Source: Brachyspira intermedia PWS/A (GTDB lineage Bacteria > Spirochaetota > Brachyspiria > Brachyspirales > Brachyspiraceae). From it: a DNA stretch of 64,000 bases. Of this stretch, positions 1 through 8,900 are shown one piece after another. How positions within the stretch are numbered: the first letter of the stretch is position 1; every line of letters starts with the position of its first letter. The notes below the pieces were generated by a model. That model was not told the origin of the DNA. It searched no databases and saw only the letters and a list, made by a program, of their open reading frames with translations. The position numbers and the translations under genes are program-made. The stretch is from contig NC_017243.1 in the NCBI RefSeq assembly GCF_000223215.1, positions 3,038,001 to 3,102,000 on the forward strand, given 5' to 3'.

Positions 1-107
1 CATTAATATAAGAAAAATCAATTTTAAATATTTCATAGTGTTTATTTTCGTATTTTATCGTTATAATGTTAGAATTTTTTATACCGCAAATTATTTTAGC
101 GGATAAG

Positions 108-135
108 ATACCGGCTATATAATTATAACCGGTAT
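108..135 (-). terminator. Weak hairpin downstream of the 44-aa ORF
   Basis: ATACCGG (108-114) pairs with CCGGTAT (129-135) about 14 nt past the stop of the small ORF at 149-283. A second short inverted repeat (CCGC 84-87, GCGG 99-102) follows. Neither has a clear T-run on the minus strand, so a terminator role is only possible. Confidence 0.3.
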
Positions 136-148
136 TCCCATAATATTA

Positions 149-283
149 TTAAAGATTATCATTTTCTTTCTCGGATGTATTATCTTTAATAATATCATTG
201 TACTCTTCAATCAAAGAATTGTAGTCATCATCATTAAATATAACAGAATCATTATAATTATTATTTTTAAATTTTTTAATCAT
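149..283 (-). CDS. Small acidic hypothetical protein, 44 aa
   Basis: A 44-codon ORF begins MIKKFKNNNYND and ends SEKENDNL. It has a basic first few residues, then an Asp/Glu/Asn-rich body with no membrane segment, Cys or known motif. It is called because a very strong Shine-Dalgarno (GGGGAGG, 291-297) lies just upstream of its ATG. It lies downstream of rpsT on the same strand, beyond the rpsT terminator and about 250 bp of AT-rich spacer, so it probably has its own promoter. I do not recognise a family. A chance ORF is the alternative, but the ribosome binding site argues against it. Confidence 0.5.
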   Translation of the reverse strand: MIKKFKNNNYNDSVIFNDDDYNSLIEEYNDIIKDNTSEKENDNL

Positions 284-532
284 AATCAATCCTCCCCATT
301 ATTATATTTTTTTGTGATAATATTATCAAAATAGCACAGAATAATTTACCTTTATATACTATCAAAGCTCATAAACTTAAACAATAAAAACTGTATATAT
401 CATTTAATAAACTCAAACTGTATATTATAATAATAACAAAAATTTTCTATTAGGAAATAAAAAATATATATTTTTTTACAAAAATGTAATTTTTTTTATT
501 TTTTTAAAATAAATTGACATTTATGATTAAAA
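284..532. other. AT-rich spacer, nothing recognised
   Basis: Very AT-rich intergenic DNA between the 44-aa ORF and the rpsT terminator. It should hold the promoter of the small ORF. I see no further gene or clear repeat. Confidence 0.4.
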
Positions 533-568
533 TCATAAAAAAAGGTCTATACATTTCTGTATAGACCT
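533..568 (-). terminator. Rho-independent terminator of rpsT
   Basis: Perfect 11-bp stem AGGTCTATACA (543-553) / TGTATAGACCT (558-568) with a 4-nt loop. On the minus strand it is followed by a run of seven T. It lies 25 bp past the rpsT stop. Confidence 0.9.
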
Positions 569-593
569 CATTATTTTTTAGTAACAATCAAAA

Positions 594-857
594 TTAATTC
601 ATAGCATTAATTTTTTTCATCATATCTGATTTTTTAGCAGCTGCTCTATTAGAATGAATAACTGATTTTCTAGCAGCTTTATCTAAAGCACTCGCATATT
701 TTTTGAATTCTTCTGAAGCAAGATTTTTATCATTGCTTTCTACTGCTTTAATTACTTTCTTTTTCTGAGTATTTAAGAAACTTTTAATTTTTCTATTGTA
801 AAGATTTCTAACTTCATTTTGTCTTAATCTTTTAGATGCTGAAGCTATATTAGGCAT
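594..857 (-). CDS. rpsT: 30S ribosomal protein S20
   Basis: The 87-aa basic protein has the S20 pattern: an N-terminal MPNIASASKRLRQNE, a Lys/Arg-rich helical hairpin and the closing segment IHSNRAAAKKSDMMKKINA. S20 binds 16S rRNA early in 30S assembly. Length is normal (85-90 aa). The start is supported by GGAGAG 6 nt upstream of the ATG. The tRNA-Asp gene lies 27 bp upstream on the same strand with no terminator between, so both may come from one transcript. A strong terminator follows the stop. Confidence 0.97.
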   Translation of the reverse strand: MPNIASASKRLRQNEVRNLYNRKIKSFLNTQKKKVIKAVESNDKNLASEEFKKYASALDKAARKSVIHSNRAAAKKSDMMKKINAMN

Positions 858-884
858 TATCGCTCTCCATGTTAAAATAAAAAG

Positions 885-959
885 CGGAGTTGACGGGGCT
901 CGAACCCGCGGCCTCCTGCGTGACAGGCAGGCGCTCTAACCAAACTGAGCTACAACTCC
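885..959 (-). tRNA. tRNA-Asp (GTC)
   Basis: Full cloverleaf on the minus strand. The acceptor is GGAGTTG/CAACTCC with discriminator G. The anticodon arm is CCTGC-CTGTCAC-GCAGG, giving anticodon GTC, and the T-arm contains GGGTTCGAGCCCC. It closely matches bacterial tRNA-Asp. The 3' CCA is not encoded. It lies just upstream of rpsT. Confidence 0.97.
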
Positions 960-1064
960 AAATTAGTTAAGGATTGCTTTGTATTATATACCAATTCTGT
1001 TTTTTGTCAACTACTAAATTTAAAAATTTTAAAAAAATTATAAATTTATCACCATTATTTATTA

Positions 1065-1262
1065 AACGCACGCTAAAAATAACATAAAATATAAACAAAT
1101 TAACAATTACAAGCATAACAACATACAAAAAATAGATAATACGTGCGCTAAATTATATTCTAAATTAAAAACAGCTTGGGTGGGAAGCTAAAAATTCTAT
1201 TTAGACTGTTAAAAATATAAAGGTTTATAATTCAAAATATATCAAGAAGTATAAAGGGCGGG
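1065..1262. repeat. Family A repeat, truncated left half
   Basis: Contains the arm AACGCACGC (from 1065) closing near CGTGCGC (1141), then CTTGGGTGGG (about 1175) and AAAGGGCGGG ending at 1262. The copy stops near where the symmetry axis should be and runs into the fabV terminator, so the mirrored right half is missing. Confidence 0.75.
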
Positions 1263-1273
1263 ATTTAAAATAA

Positions 1274-1312
1274 TACAAAAAAGAAAAGCGAAGGAAATAT
1301 TAACTCCTCCGC
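1274..1312 (-). terminator. Terminator of fabV
   Basis: On the minus strand GCGGAGGA pairs with TCCTTCGC (one G-T pair) around a 9-nt loop and is followed by a T-rich tract. It lies 28 bp past the fabV stop. Confidence 0.8.
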
Positions 1313-1339
1313 CTTAATTTTATATTTAATAATTAGTTA

Positions 1340-2518
1340 TCATATCTGAACATCTTGGCTATAATCAATACCTTCTTCATCAAAGCCATGCATATTCATA
1401 TAATCTTTTCTGAATAATGCTAAATCAGCTATTTCTTTTAGATTATCTTTTGTTAATTTATTCCAAGAATCCAAAACTTCTTTTTGAACATCTTCTCTCA
1501 ATTCCCAATCATCTAATCTTATTCTGTTTTCACTGTCAACAGGTACTTCTCCGCCATTATAGAGTTTTTCGTTCAAAAGTCTATACATTTGCTCTATACA
1601 GCCCTCATGAAGGCCTTTATTTTTCATTACCTTGAACAATATGCCTATATAAAGTGGAACTGTAGGGATAACTGCTGAAGATCTAGTTACTACGGCCTTG
1701 TTTACTGACACATATGCGTGTCCTTTGATTTTATCCTGCATCTCTTTATCCAATTCATGAGCTGTTGCCTCTAAATGATCCTTAGCTTTTCCTATAGTAC
1801 CTTCTCTATATACTGCTTTTGTCATTTCAGGGCCTATATAAGAGTAAGCTACATTGATAGCATTTTCAGCTAATAGATCAGCATTAAGTAAGGCATCTGT
1901 CCATAATTTCCAATCTTCTCCGCCCATAACTTTTACAGTAGATTTTATATCATCTTCATTAGCAGGGTCAATAGATACCTCTAATAACTCCTCTGTAAGG
2001 AAATCTACACCTATACCATTATATTTTTTTCCTATAGGTTTTAAAGATGAACGGTAAAGTGTTCCTGTTGATTCGTCCATTCTTACTGGAGCTGCCAAAC
2101 TGTATATAAGCAAATCTATTTTTTCACCATTAAAGAATGTTTTAGCTTCTTTAATAACTTCTTCTTTTGAAGCGTTTAAAAAAGCATCTAATATTAAGTT
2201 TTTATCCTCTATTCCGTCTTTTTTAGCGAAAGAAGAAAAAGCCTCATTATTATACCAGCCTGGTGTAGCTGTTCTTCTTGCTGTAGCTTCTTTTTCAAAT
2301 GACACACTCATAGTTTTAGCACCTAATCCATAAGCTATAGCTATTCTGCTTGCTAGTCCGTATCCGCCTGAAGCTCCTAATATAAGAGCATTTTTTACAT
2401 TAGATTTTACTTTTGGCTGTGATTTCACATAATTAATTTGATTTTCTACTTCTTTAGCACAGCCTAATGGATGAGCTGTTATACATATATTATTTAATAT
2501 TTTTGGCTCTACTACCAT
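1340..2518 (-). CDS. fabV: Trans-2-enoyl-CoA/ACP reductase (FabV/TER family)
   Basis: NADH-dependent reduction of trans-2-enoyl thioesters, in fatty-acid synthesis or in the crotonyl-CoA to butyryl-CoA step of fermentation. The 392-aa length fits the family (about 400). Visible motifs are the N-terminal PKILNNICITAHPLGC, the Rossmann segment LILGASGGYGLASRIA, and the catalytic Y-x8-K (Y in NVAYSYIG, K in MTKAVY). The start is set at 2518 because AGGAG lies 10 nt upstream and MVVEPK matches the family start; the frame is open 33 nt further upstream. It stands alone between family A repeats and has its own terminator. Which substrate, CoA or ACP, cannot be settled from sequence. Confidence 0.95.
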   Translation of the reverse strand: MVVEPKILNNICITAHPLGCAKEVENQINYVKSQPKVKSNVKNALILGASGGYGLASRIAIAYGLGAKTMSVSFEKEATARRTATPGWYNNEAFSSFAKKDGIEDKNLILDAFLNASKEEVIKEAKTFFNGEKIDLLIYSLAAPVRMDESTGTLYRSSLKPIGKKYNGIGVDFLTEELLEVSIDPANEDDIKSTVKVMGGEDWKLWTDALLNADLLAENAINVAYSYIGPEMTKAVYREGTIGKAKDHLEATAHELDKEMQDKIKGHAYVSVNKAVVTRSSAVIPTVPLYIGILFKVMKNKGLHEGCIEQMYRLLNEKLYNGGEVPVDSENRIRLDDWELREDVQKEVLDSWNKLTKDNLKEIADLALFRKDYMNMHGFDEEGIDYSQDVQI

Positions 2519-2665
2519 ATCGTTTATTCTCCTATCGTTTTTTATTTTCAAAATATATTACAAACTAATTTTATAATACTTTATAATAAAATTGCTTTTT
2601 TTTCAATGAAAATGAAATTAAAATAATTATTAATTTAATAAATATACAAATAAAATATTAATATA

Positions 2666-3080
2666 AACGTATGGTAAATATAATATGAATAACATTAATT
2701 AATAGCTCTACATATATACAAAAAAATAATACATACGGTATATAAATTCTAAATCCTAATCACATTAGGGCGGGTATGCTTTTTCTAAATTCGCAATAGA
2801 TAAATTTAAGTCATAATTTTTAATTTTACATAAAATATAAAAGGGCGGGCATTTAAATTAATACAAAAAATCAAATTATACTTGCCCACCCTATAGGCTT
2901 TCAGCATAATATACAATTTTCATACTATCTTTCTTTTTAGTTTTTCAAAGTTATTTCAGCTACCCACCCAAGATTTTTTTTAATTTATAGTCTATACACC
3001 GCACGTTAAGCAACATTATAAATATTGATTTAATGCAATTTTAATTTTTATTAAATTTATAATTTCATTAACCGTGCGTT
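2666..3080. repeat. Family A nested palindrome, full copy
   Basis: In order: left arm AACGTATGG (2666) to ACATACGG (about 2731), GGGCGGG (2768-2774), AAGGGCGGGC (2843-2849), central axis, GCCCACCC (2885-2891), GCTACCCACCCAAG (2963-2969), right arm ACCGCACG (about 2998) to ACCGTGCGTT (3071-3080). In the left arm the core CGCACG/CGTGCG reads CGTATG/CATACG, a paired change that keeps the stem. Confidence 0.88.
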
Positions 3081-3094
3081 CAAAAAATTCTTAA

Positions 3095-4453
3095 TCAAAA
3101 TTTATTTAAAACTTTTATTAATTCATTTTCAATATTTCTCATAACTTCAGCAAATTCTTTTATGTTTTGAAAATCTTCCCCGTTTGATTTTGTTGAAGGA
3201 ATTTTTAAAGCATATTTGTATATACCGCAATCAGCATATCCATTATAAGCATTATTTAAAACGCCTATTTTTATAATTTTATTTGCATCGGTACAATTAA
3301 CTTCTTCTAATGGATAAATAAAACCTGCCTTTTTAGCATTAAGTGTATAAGCATAAGAAACTATTTGATGCTTGTCATTTCTGTCTATGCTTTCATTATC
3401 ATAATAGTTTAATCTTTTGTATTTGGCATCAAGAACTATATTATTATCATTTTCTAATTTATAGAAGTCCGGATAAACCCTCCAAGCATTATCAAGTAAT
3501 TTAATACCATTTTTTGAATTTCTATTTTCAGCATGAATAAAATTTTCTTTGCTTAAAAAAGTATTTAAATACTCTTCAAAAAGCCAAGCTCCGTCAAATA
3601 ATAATCCGTATACAGTATTATCATTACTGCCGTATTTTAATTTTTCATGCCTTAATATTTGAATGCATATTTTTCTTAAAGGCTCATATTCATAATAGTA
3701 AGGGTGAGATAATTTTTTTAAGTTTTTATTTATAATACTTTCTCTTTTATTTCTCTCATAACTAGAAGTAGAATAAAATACCTGCTGAACATAATTTTTT
3801 ATTTCACTATCATAACTTAAAAGATATCTGTTTTTATTGTTTATATATTCTATAGTGTGCCTTATTAATTGTGTGATATTATTATCATAGCTGTATTCTC
3901 TAGTATTGTACGAAATTTTACCATTGAAAGGAATATTATTTTTAATGTATCTATTAATATCAATAGTTCCTTTAACATTAGCATCATTATGCTTTATTAA
4001 TTTGTATTGTTTAAAAAGGCCCTGTCTTAATGCTCTTTTGAAAAAACTAATAAACATATAAATTAAAAAATCAAATGAATCGTCATAATCCTTACTATGC
4101 TCTAAATTAACAATATTAATAGAAAGTACTTTCATAAGCATATAATGCAGAAAATAATCTTCATTATCATTTACAGCGAACCTTGAAGATATTTTTATTT
4201 GCGTATTATTATAGCTTATAAATCCCATTATATTATTAGTTAATAAACTGTCATTAATAATATCAAATATTCTGCTGTCTTCTTCTAAGTCCTTACTTTC
4301 TTTTATAGAGTTAGGAAATATTATAATATTATCTTTCACATCAGAAAGAGTTTTACTAGCAATTTCTTTGATTGAAATTATATCTTCTTCAGAAATATTT
4401 TCTTTTATATTTATTAATTTTTCATGTTTAGTATTATCTTTTAATTTAATCAT
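3095..4453 (-). CDS. mcrC: McrC-like subunit of an McrBC restriction system
   Basis: McrC is the nuclease partner that joins the McrB GTPase ring to cut modified (usually methylated) DNA. The 452-aa protein has an N-terminal region resembling the McrB-interacting part of McrC and a C-terminal PD-(D/E)xK nuclease: VYPDFYK near residue 328 and VLDAKYKRL near 340. These are the expected D and DxK residues, so the nuclease looks intact. It lies 172 bp downstream of mcrB on the same strand; this pair usually overlaps, so the gap is unusual. No good Shine-Dalgarno precedes the ATG. No methyltransferase is nearby, as expected for a modification-dependent enzyme. Confidence 0.9.
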   Translation of the reverse strand: MIKLKDNTKHEKLINIKENISEEDIISIKEIASKTLSDVKDNIIIFPNSIKESKDLEEDSRIFDIINDSLLTNNIMGFISYNNTQIKISSRFAVNDNEDYFLHYMLMKVLSINIVNLEHSKDYDDSFDFLIYMFISFFKRALRQGLFKQYKLIKHNDANVKGTIDINRYIKNNIPFNGKISYNTREYSYDNNITQLIRHTIEYINNKNRYLLSYDSEIKNYVQQVFYSTSSYERNKRESIINKNLKKLSHPYYYEYEPLRKICIQILRHEKLKYGSNDNTVYGLLFDGAWLFEEYLNTFLSKENFIHAENRNSKNGIKLLDNAWRVYPDFYKLENDNNIVLDAKYKRLNYYDNESIDRNDKHQIVSYAYTLNAKKAGFIYPLEEVNCTDANKIIKIGVLNNAYNGYADCGIYKYALKIPSTKSNGEDFQNIKEFAEVMRNIENELIKVLNKF

Positions 4454-4493
4454 TTTATTGTTTGTGTTAATTTTTTATTATAAATTTCTTCAA

Positions 4494-4518
4494 CTTTTTT
4501 GTAGTGCAAAAAAGTTGC
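4494..4518. repeat. Perfect inverted repeat between mcrB and mcrC
   Basis: AACTTTTTTG (4494-4503) and CAAAAAAGTT (4509-4518) form a 10-bp stem with a 5-nt loop. The stem resembles the CAACTTTT/AAAAGTTG hairpin at one end of a family B copy, so it may be a B remnant. It could also weaken transcription into mcrC. Confidence 0.6.
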
Positions 4519-4625
4519 AAAAAACACAATTACCATAGCTTATTATTATTTTGCATTGAAATAAATATATTAAAAAATTATTAATTGTTATAATATCAAT
4601 TACTATCATTTTGTTTATTTAAATT

Positions 4626-7073
4626 TTAATTATTACTATCTTGTGATGTATTACTATCAGATTGTGTATTATTATCGCAACCTGAATTATAAGACTTTTT
4701 TAATTCATCAAGTTTATTTTCAGCATCAGGCATTCCTCTCAAATACTCATACAAAAGTCCTCTCAAATGATTCTCCCATAGCATATCAAATGCTTTGTTT
4801 TTATTATCACTTGAACTCTTATAATAATTTTCTAATTTCAAGAAATAAGAAGCTCCTATATGATAAGAGGAATTAAAACTTTCTATTTCGCTAATTGCAT
4901 TATTTAAAGCATTCATTCTATCAATTGCATTTTGTTTTATATTTGAATCTAAGCTTTTTAATATATTCTCTTGTGTTTCTTTGGCATTAACCTCTTTCCA
5001 AGCGAATCTTCTACGCATAGCAAAGTCCATACTCTCAACGCTTCTGTCAATATCATTCATTGTACCTATTATATAAACATTCTCTGGTATATAAAAATAT
5101 TTTTCTGATTCCTCATCTATCAAATTAGAGTATTGAGTAAGAACTTTTCCTTTAATACCTCTGTATCCGGGATCAACAGCAAAGAATAATTCTCCGAAAA
5201 TCTTTGAAATCTCCCCTCTGTTAATTTCATCTATTATAAATACAAAATTTTTCTTTTGAACTTTTTCTACTGTATTGGTATTATTTTTAACTTCTTCTTC
5301 TATTTTAGAATTATATTTTTCATAGAATGCTTTTAAAAAACCATATACATATGTTATAAAAGATTCAAATCCAAATGCTGATATTAACATACTTCTATTC
5401 CATTCACTAATGGATTTACTAATAAATATTTTATATAATCTAACCATGTCATCTAAATTTTTCTTAATCTTATGAGCACTTTTAGTATCAATATCAAATG
5501 ACATATCCGTATCATATAAGTTTATTTCTTTTAATGGTGCTGCTTTCCTATCAATACCATCAATTTTAAAATATCCTTTTTCATTTATTATATTGGAAAC
5601 ATCATCTATGAATCTAATCAAATTATTTTTTATAATAGTATCTTTATTTAATTCTGATACTTCTTTCTTACTATCAATTAAATTCTTGAGTGCCTTTTTA
5701 CAAAACTCTTTAAAAACTCCGTCCTTTCTTTCAAAACCAATTTTTCCGTCACTATCTTTAATAGGTCTTAACCCCTCAACAAAATCTGTATAATCATAAG
5801 ATGGGTGAAACTGCACAAATCCATAGTCTAATTCTTTAGAATTAATATTTTCAGTATTTCCTTCTAATAGCTTAATATTCTCCGATAATATTATTTTAAT
5901 TATATATGAATCAATATCTTTTAAATTATTATCAAAAAAACTTTTTATATTTTTATTTAGTTTATATATATTATTATCTTTTTCTATACTAAATATATCA
6001 CATATACTAAGAATGTCTTCATTTGACATCATAGGAAAATATGTATATGGGTGATATGTATTATATATTTTTATTGACAAATAATTCTTACGTTTATTAA
6101 ATACTGAATCTTTGTCATCATAATTTTCTATTGTAGCCATTTTATATAATTCTTCGCCTATTTCTTTTATAAGTTCATCATCAGTTTTATCAGTTTCATT
6201 TACCAAATTACCTGTTTTTTTATCATAATATAAAATATATGATGATTTAGAACCTAGCGCAGAAAAGTTATCCAATAATTCCCTTTTAAGTCCGTATTCA
6301 ATCCAATAACAAAAAGAATTTTTATCTCCTCTGCCTACAGCATAATCATCTATGCTTATATTTTTCAAACTCTCTATAGGAAATTTTTTTCTAAATTGTT
6401 CTCTTAATTCATCTCCTTCTTTTTTCAATTTTTCTAAACGATCTTTATTTTTATTATAATAGTCAATTATAAATTGTTTATAGTCTTTAATTTGTGTAGT
6501 ATTATCCTTCATCATTTCTTTAGCTATTTCTTTAGCCAAATAGGTTTTTCCTGTTCCCGGTGCTCCTGTGAGTATAAGATTATAATTTTGTTCTAACAGT
6601 TCTTTACATTCTTTTATCATATTTATATCCATTATTTTTTTTATTTCATCTATTAATATTTTATCCTTATCATTGCTTGTTTTTAATTTATAAATAGGTT
6701 GTACAGTTGGATAAGATATACTATCTTCTTTAAATGTTAGTTTTTTGCCTTTCAATGAAATGAATTTTTTTATTTTTCTAGCTTGAAAATCATTATCGTA
6801 GTAGCGACATAAATAAGCATCTGAATTTACTATACCTGAAAAATAATTATGTTCAGGATCTCTTTTATAAGCTTCTCTAATTCCTCTTTGACTTACTATT
6901 ATAATATCACCTAATTCTATTTTATTTTTAAATGTTTGACCGCTACTATCGAAATATCCAAATAAACATATATGTTCTCTTTCCATAATATCTAAAAAAC
7001 TAGGAATTTGGTTTTCATTTATATTTTTACTATATTTTAAATTGCTTGTATTTATTACCCAGAAATTATTCAT
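4626..7073 (-). CDS. mcrB: McrB-like AAA+ GTPase of an McrBC restriction system
   Basis: This 815-aa protein is the motor and modified-DNA-recognition subunit. The first ~130 residues start MNNFWVINTSN and include ELGDIIIVSQRGIREAYK; they look like a PUA/EVE-type fold that could read a modified base (inference). The AAA+ domain follows: Walker A GAPGTGKT (residues 170-177), Walker B FVFIIDEINRG (about 608-617), sensor-like GTMNDIDRS (about 668-676) and MRRRFAW (about 687). E. coli McrB has NTAD at the position where this protein has NDID. A long insert separates Walker A and B, as in other McrB proteins. The C-terminus is Asn/Ser-rich and disordered. The mcrBC pair is bracketed by family A repeats. 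Confidence 0.9.
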   Translation of the reverse strand: MNNFWVINTSNLKYSKNINENQIPSFLDIMEREHICLFGYFDSSGQTFKNKIELGDIIIVSQRGIREAYKRDPEHNYFSGIVNSDAYLCRYYDNDFQARKIKKFISLKGKKLTFKEDSISYPTVQPIYKLKTSNDKDKILIDEIKKIMDINMIKECKELLEQNYNLILTGAPGTGKTYLAKEIAKEMMKDNTTQIKDYKQFIIDYYNKNKDRLEKLKKEGDELREQFRKKFPIESLKNISIDDYAVGRGDKNSFCYWIEYGLKRELLDNFSALGSKSSYILYYDKKTGNLVNETDKTDDELIKEIGEELYKMATIENYDDKDSVFNKRKNYLSIKIYNTYHPYTYFPMMSNEDILSICDIFSIEKDNNIYKLNKNIKSFFDNNLKDIDSYIIKIILSENIKLLEGNTENINSKELDYGFVQFHPSYDYTDFVEGLRPIKDSDGKIGFERKDGVFKEFCKKALKNLIDSKKEVSELNKDTIIKNNLIRFIDDVSNIINEKGYFKIDGIDRKAAPLKEINLYDTDMSFDIDTKSAHKIKKNLDDMVRLYKIFISKSISEWNRSMLISAFGFESFITYVYGFLKAFYEKYNSKIEEEVKNNTNTVEKVQKKNFVFIIDEINRGEISKIFGELFFAVDPGYRGIKGKVLTQYSNLIDEESEKYFYIPENVYIIGTMNDIDRSVESMDFAMRRRFAWKEVNAKETQENILKSLDSNIKQNAIDRMNALNNAISEIESFNSSYHIGASYFLKLENYYKSSSDNKNKAFDMLWENHLRGLLYEYLRGMPDAENKLDELKKSYNSGCDNNTQSDSNTSQDSNN

Positions 7074-7194
7074 ATAAAAACTCTTAATGTTTTATATAAC
7101 TATTAAAACTTTAACTATTATATAAATATTTCTTATAAATTCAATGTACTATATAATACTTCCTTATACAAATTATGTTTTAAAACTTTATTTA

Positions 7195-7615
7195 CATACC
7201 ACGCCCTATAAAATTTAAAGCTTAATTATAAATTTAAGCTTCATTTATTTTGGTATTTAAATTGAAAAAGCATACCCACCCAATCGTTAATTAAATCGAA
7301 AATATATTTAACGCACGATTAACTGATTTATAAATATAATAAAAATTTTAATTGCAAATGATTCTATATTTTTAGCTTTGCTATAGAGGCGGTGAATAGA
7401 CTATAATTAAAAAAACTTGTGGGGCAGCTAAAATAATAGTTGATAAATATTGTAAAGCTAATTATAAAAATTGTGAGCCTCTGGCAAGTTTACTTTACAT
7501 AGCCTTTGCCGTAGCACGCATAGCAAACGAACAATTTTTATTAGCAATAATAAAAAATAATAATACAAAAATATCAGAAATAGCTGAAAGCCTAAAGTAC
7601 GGGCAAATGTAAATC
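7195..7615. repeat. Family A repeat, rearranged copy
   Basis: The modules are in a different phase. It starts with the right-half motifs (CACGCCCT near 7201, then CATACCCACCCAATC), continues with one arm (AACGCACGATTA to GAGGCGGTGAATAG), then left-half motifs (CTTGTGGGGCAGCTAAAA and GCCTAAAGTACGGGC). This is what recombination between two copies sharing one arm would leave. It lies between mcrB and the broken lipoprotein gene. Confidence 0.7.
7463..7543. repeat. Small insert bounded by inverted repeats inside family A
   Basis: TAAAAATTGT and ACAATTTTTA bound a GC-richer core of about 56 bp (7475-7530) that the other family A copies lack. It may be a tiny palindromic insertion. I do not recognise the core. 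Confidence 0.5.
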
Positions 7616-7621
7616 AAATTA

Positions 7622-8376
7622 TTATAAATACTTATCTACTAATTTTTGATAAGTGCCATTAGTCATTATTTCTTGAAGACCTTTGTTAATCTTATTAAGT
7701 AAAATAGTATCCTCTTTTCTTACAGCTATACCATATCCCATTTTTGGGAATTCTATAGTTTCAACTATTTCTAAATCTTTATCATATTGAAGATAGTTAA
7801 TACAAGTAAGTTTATCAACTACCATAGCATCTATTTTACCTGTTTTCAAAGACAGAAAAGCACTTCCGGCAATATCAAATCTTATCACTTGACGAACACC
7901 TTCTATTTTTGATGCTGTAATATCAGAAACAGTATTTTTTATAGCACCTATAGTTTTTCCTATCAAATCATTAGTTGTTATTATATTCGTATTTCCTTTA
8001 TTTACTACAATGCTTTGACCAGCTGTTAGATAGCTGTCAGAAAAATTCACAAGTTTTTCTCTATCTTCTGTTATTGTCATAGCAGCTATAATAATATCTA
8101 TACGTTTTTTATTAAGTGCCGAAATAAGATCATCAAACTGCATTGTAACAAATTGAATTTTTAAATCTGATACTTTAGCTACCTCTTTCATTAAATCATA
8201 ATCAAAACCGCCTATATCATCAGTATCTGAATGAGGCATAGGATAATCATAAATATATATACCTACTTTTAATGCTTCATTAGTTGCAATATTTTCTGAA
8301 TTATTTGTATTGGAATAATTACTACAGGCGGTAAAAGTTATTAAAGTAAATAGTAAAAAATAATAATCTTTTTCAT
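7622..8376 (-). pseudogene. Amino-acid ABC transporter solute-binding lipoprotein, frameshifted near the start
   Basis: The main frame (from 8239) encodes a bacterial family-3 solute-binding domain: GGFDYDLMKEVAK, then DIIIAAMTITEDREKLVNFS and a GYGIAVRKED segment. Upstream in the same frame is a lipoprotein signal (FLLFTLITFTAC followed by Ser-Asn) and the first strand EALKVGIYIYD, but no start codon. An ATG at 8376 is one base out of frame. Restoring one A to the five-A tract after it (8369-8373) gives MKKDYYFLLFTLITFTAC, a textbook lipoprotein start. The gene is therefore either broken, switched off by slippage, or affected by a sequencing error. No permease or ATPase gene is adjacent. Family A repeats flank it. 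Confidence 0.7.
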
Positions 8377-8474
8377 TTGTACAAAAATATTTTTAGATAT
8401 GCATTTAACAATAATGTATATCTGAAAAAAGTCAAGCAATTATTTTTATATAATAGATGTATAGTATTATAAAT

Positions 8475-8885
8475 AACGCACGGGGAGCTAATTTATAAAT
8501 ATAATAAAAATTTTAATTTCAAATAATTCTATATTTTTAGCTTTGCTTTGCGTGCGGAGTATAGACTTTAAATTTCAAAACTCTTGGGCGGGCAGCTAAA
8601 ATAACAGTTGATATTGTTAAAAAATAATTATTCAAAAATATCAGAATTAACTAAAATCCTAAAGGGCGGGCAAGTGTAATTAAATTTTAAAACTTATTTT
8701 AATTCCCCACCCTTAAAAATTTAAAACTATATTTTTAATTATAATATTGATTATATTTAAAATTTTAATTAGAAATTAAAGCACCCACCCAAGTGTTTTG
8801 TAATTTTTTGATTTATATTAACGCACGATTAAATTATTATGATATAGAATTTCAATTGAATTACTCATATAAATTACCGTGCGTT
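8475..8885. repeat. Family A nested palindrome, full copy
   Basis: Left arm AACGCACGG (8475) to GCGTGCGG, then CTTGGGCGGGCAGCTAAAAT, AAAGGGCGGGCAAGTGTAAT, axis, CCCACCCTT, GCACCCACCCAAG, and right arm AACGCACGA to ACCGTGCGTT (8876-8885). One of the best-preserved copies. Confidence 0.88.
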
Positions 8886-8900
8886 TTGAATATTTATGAT

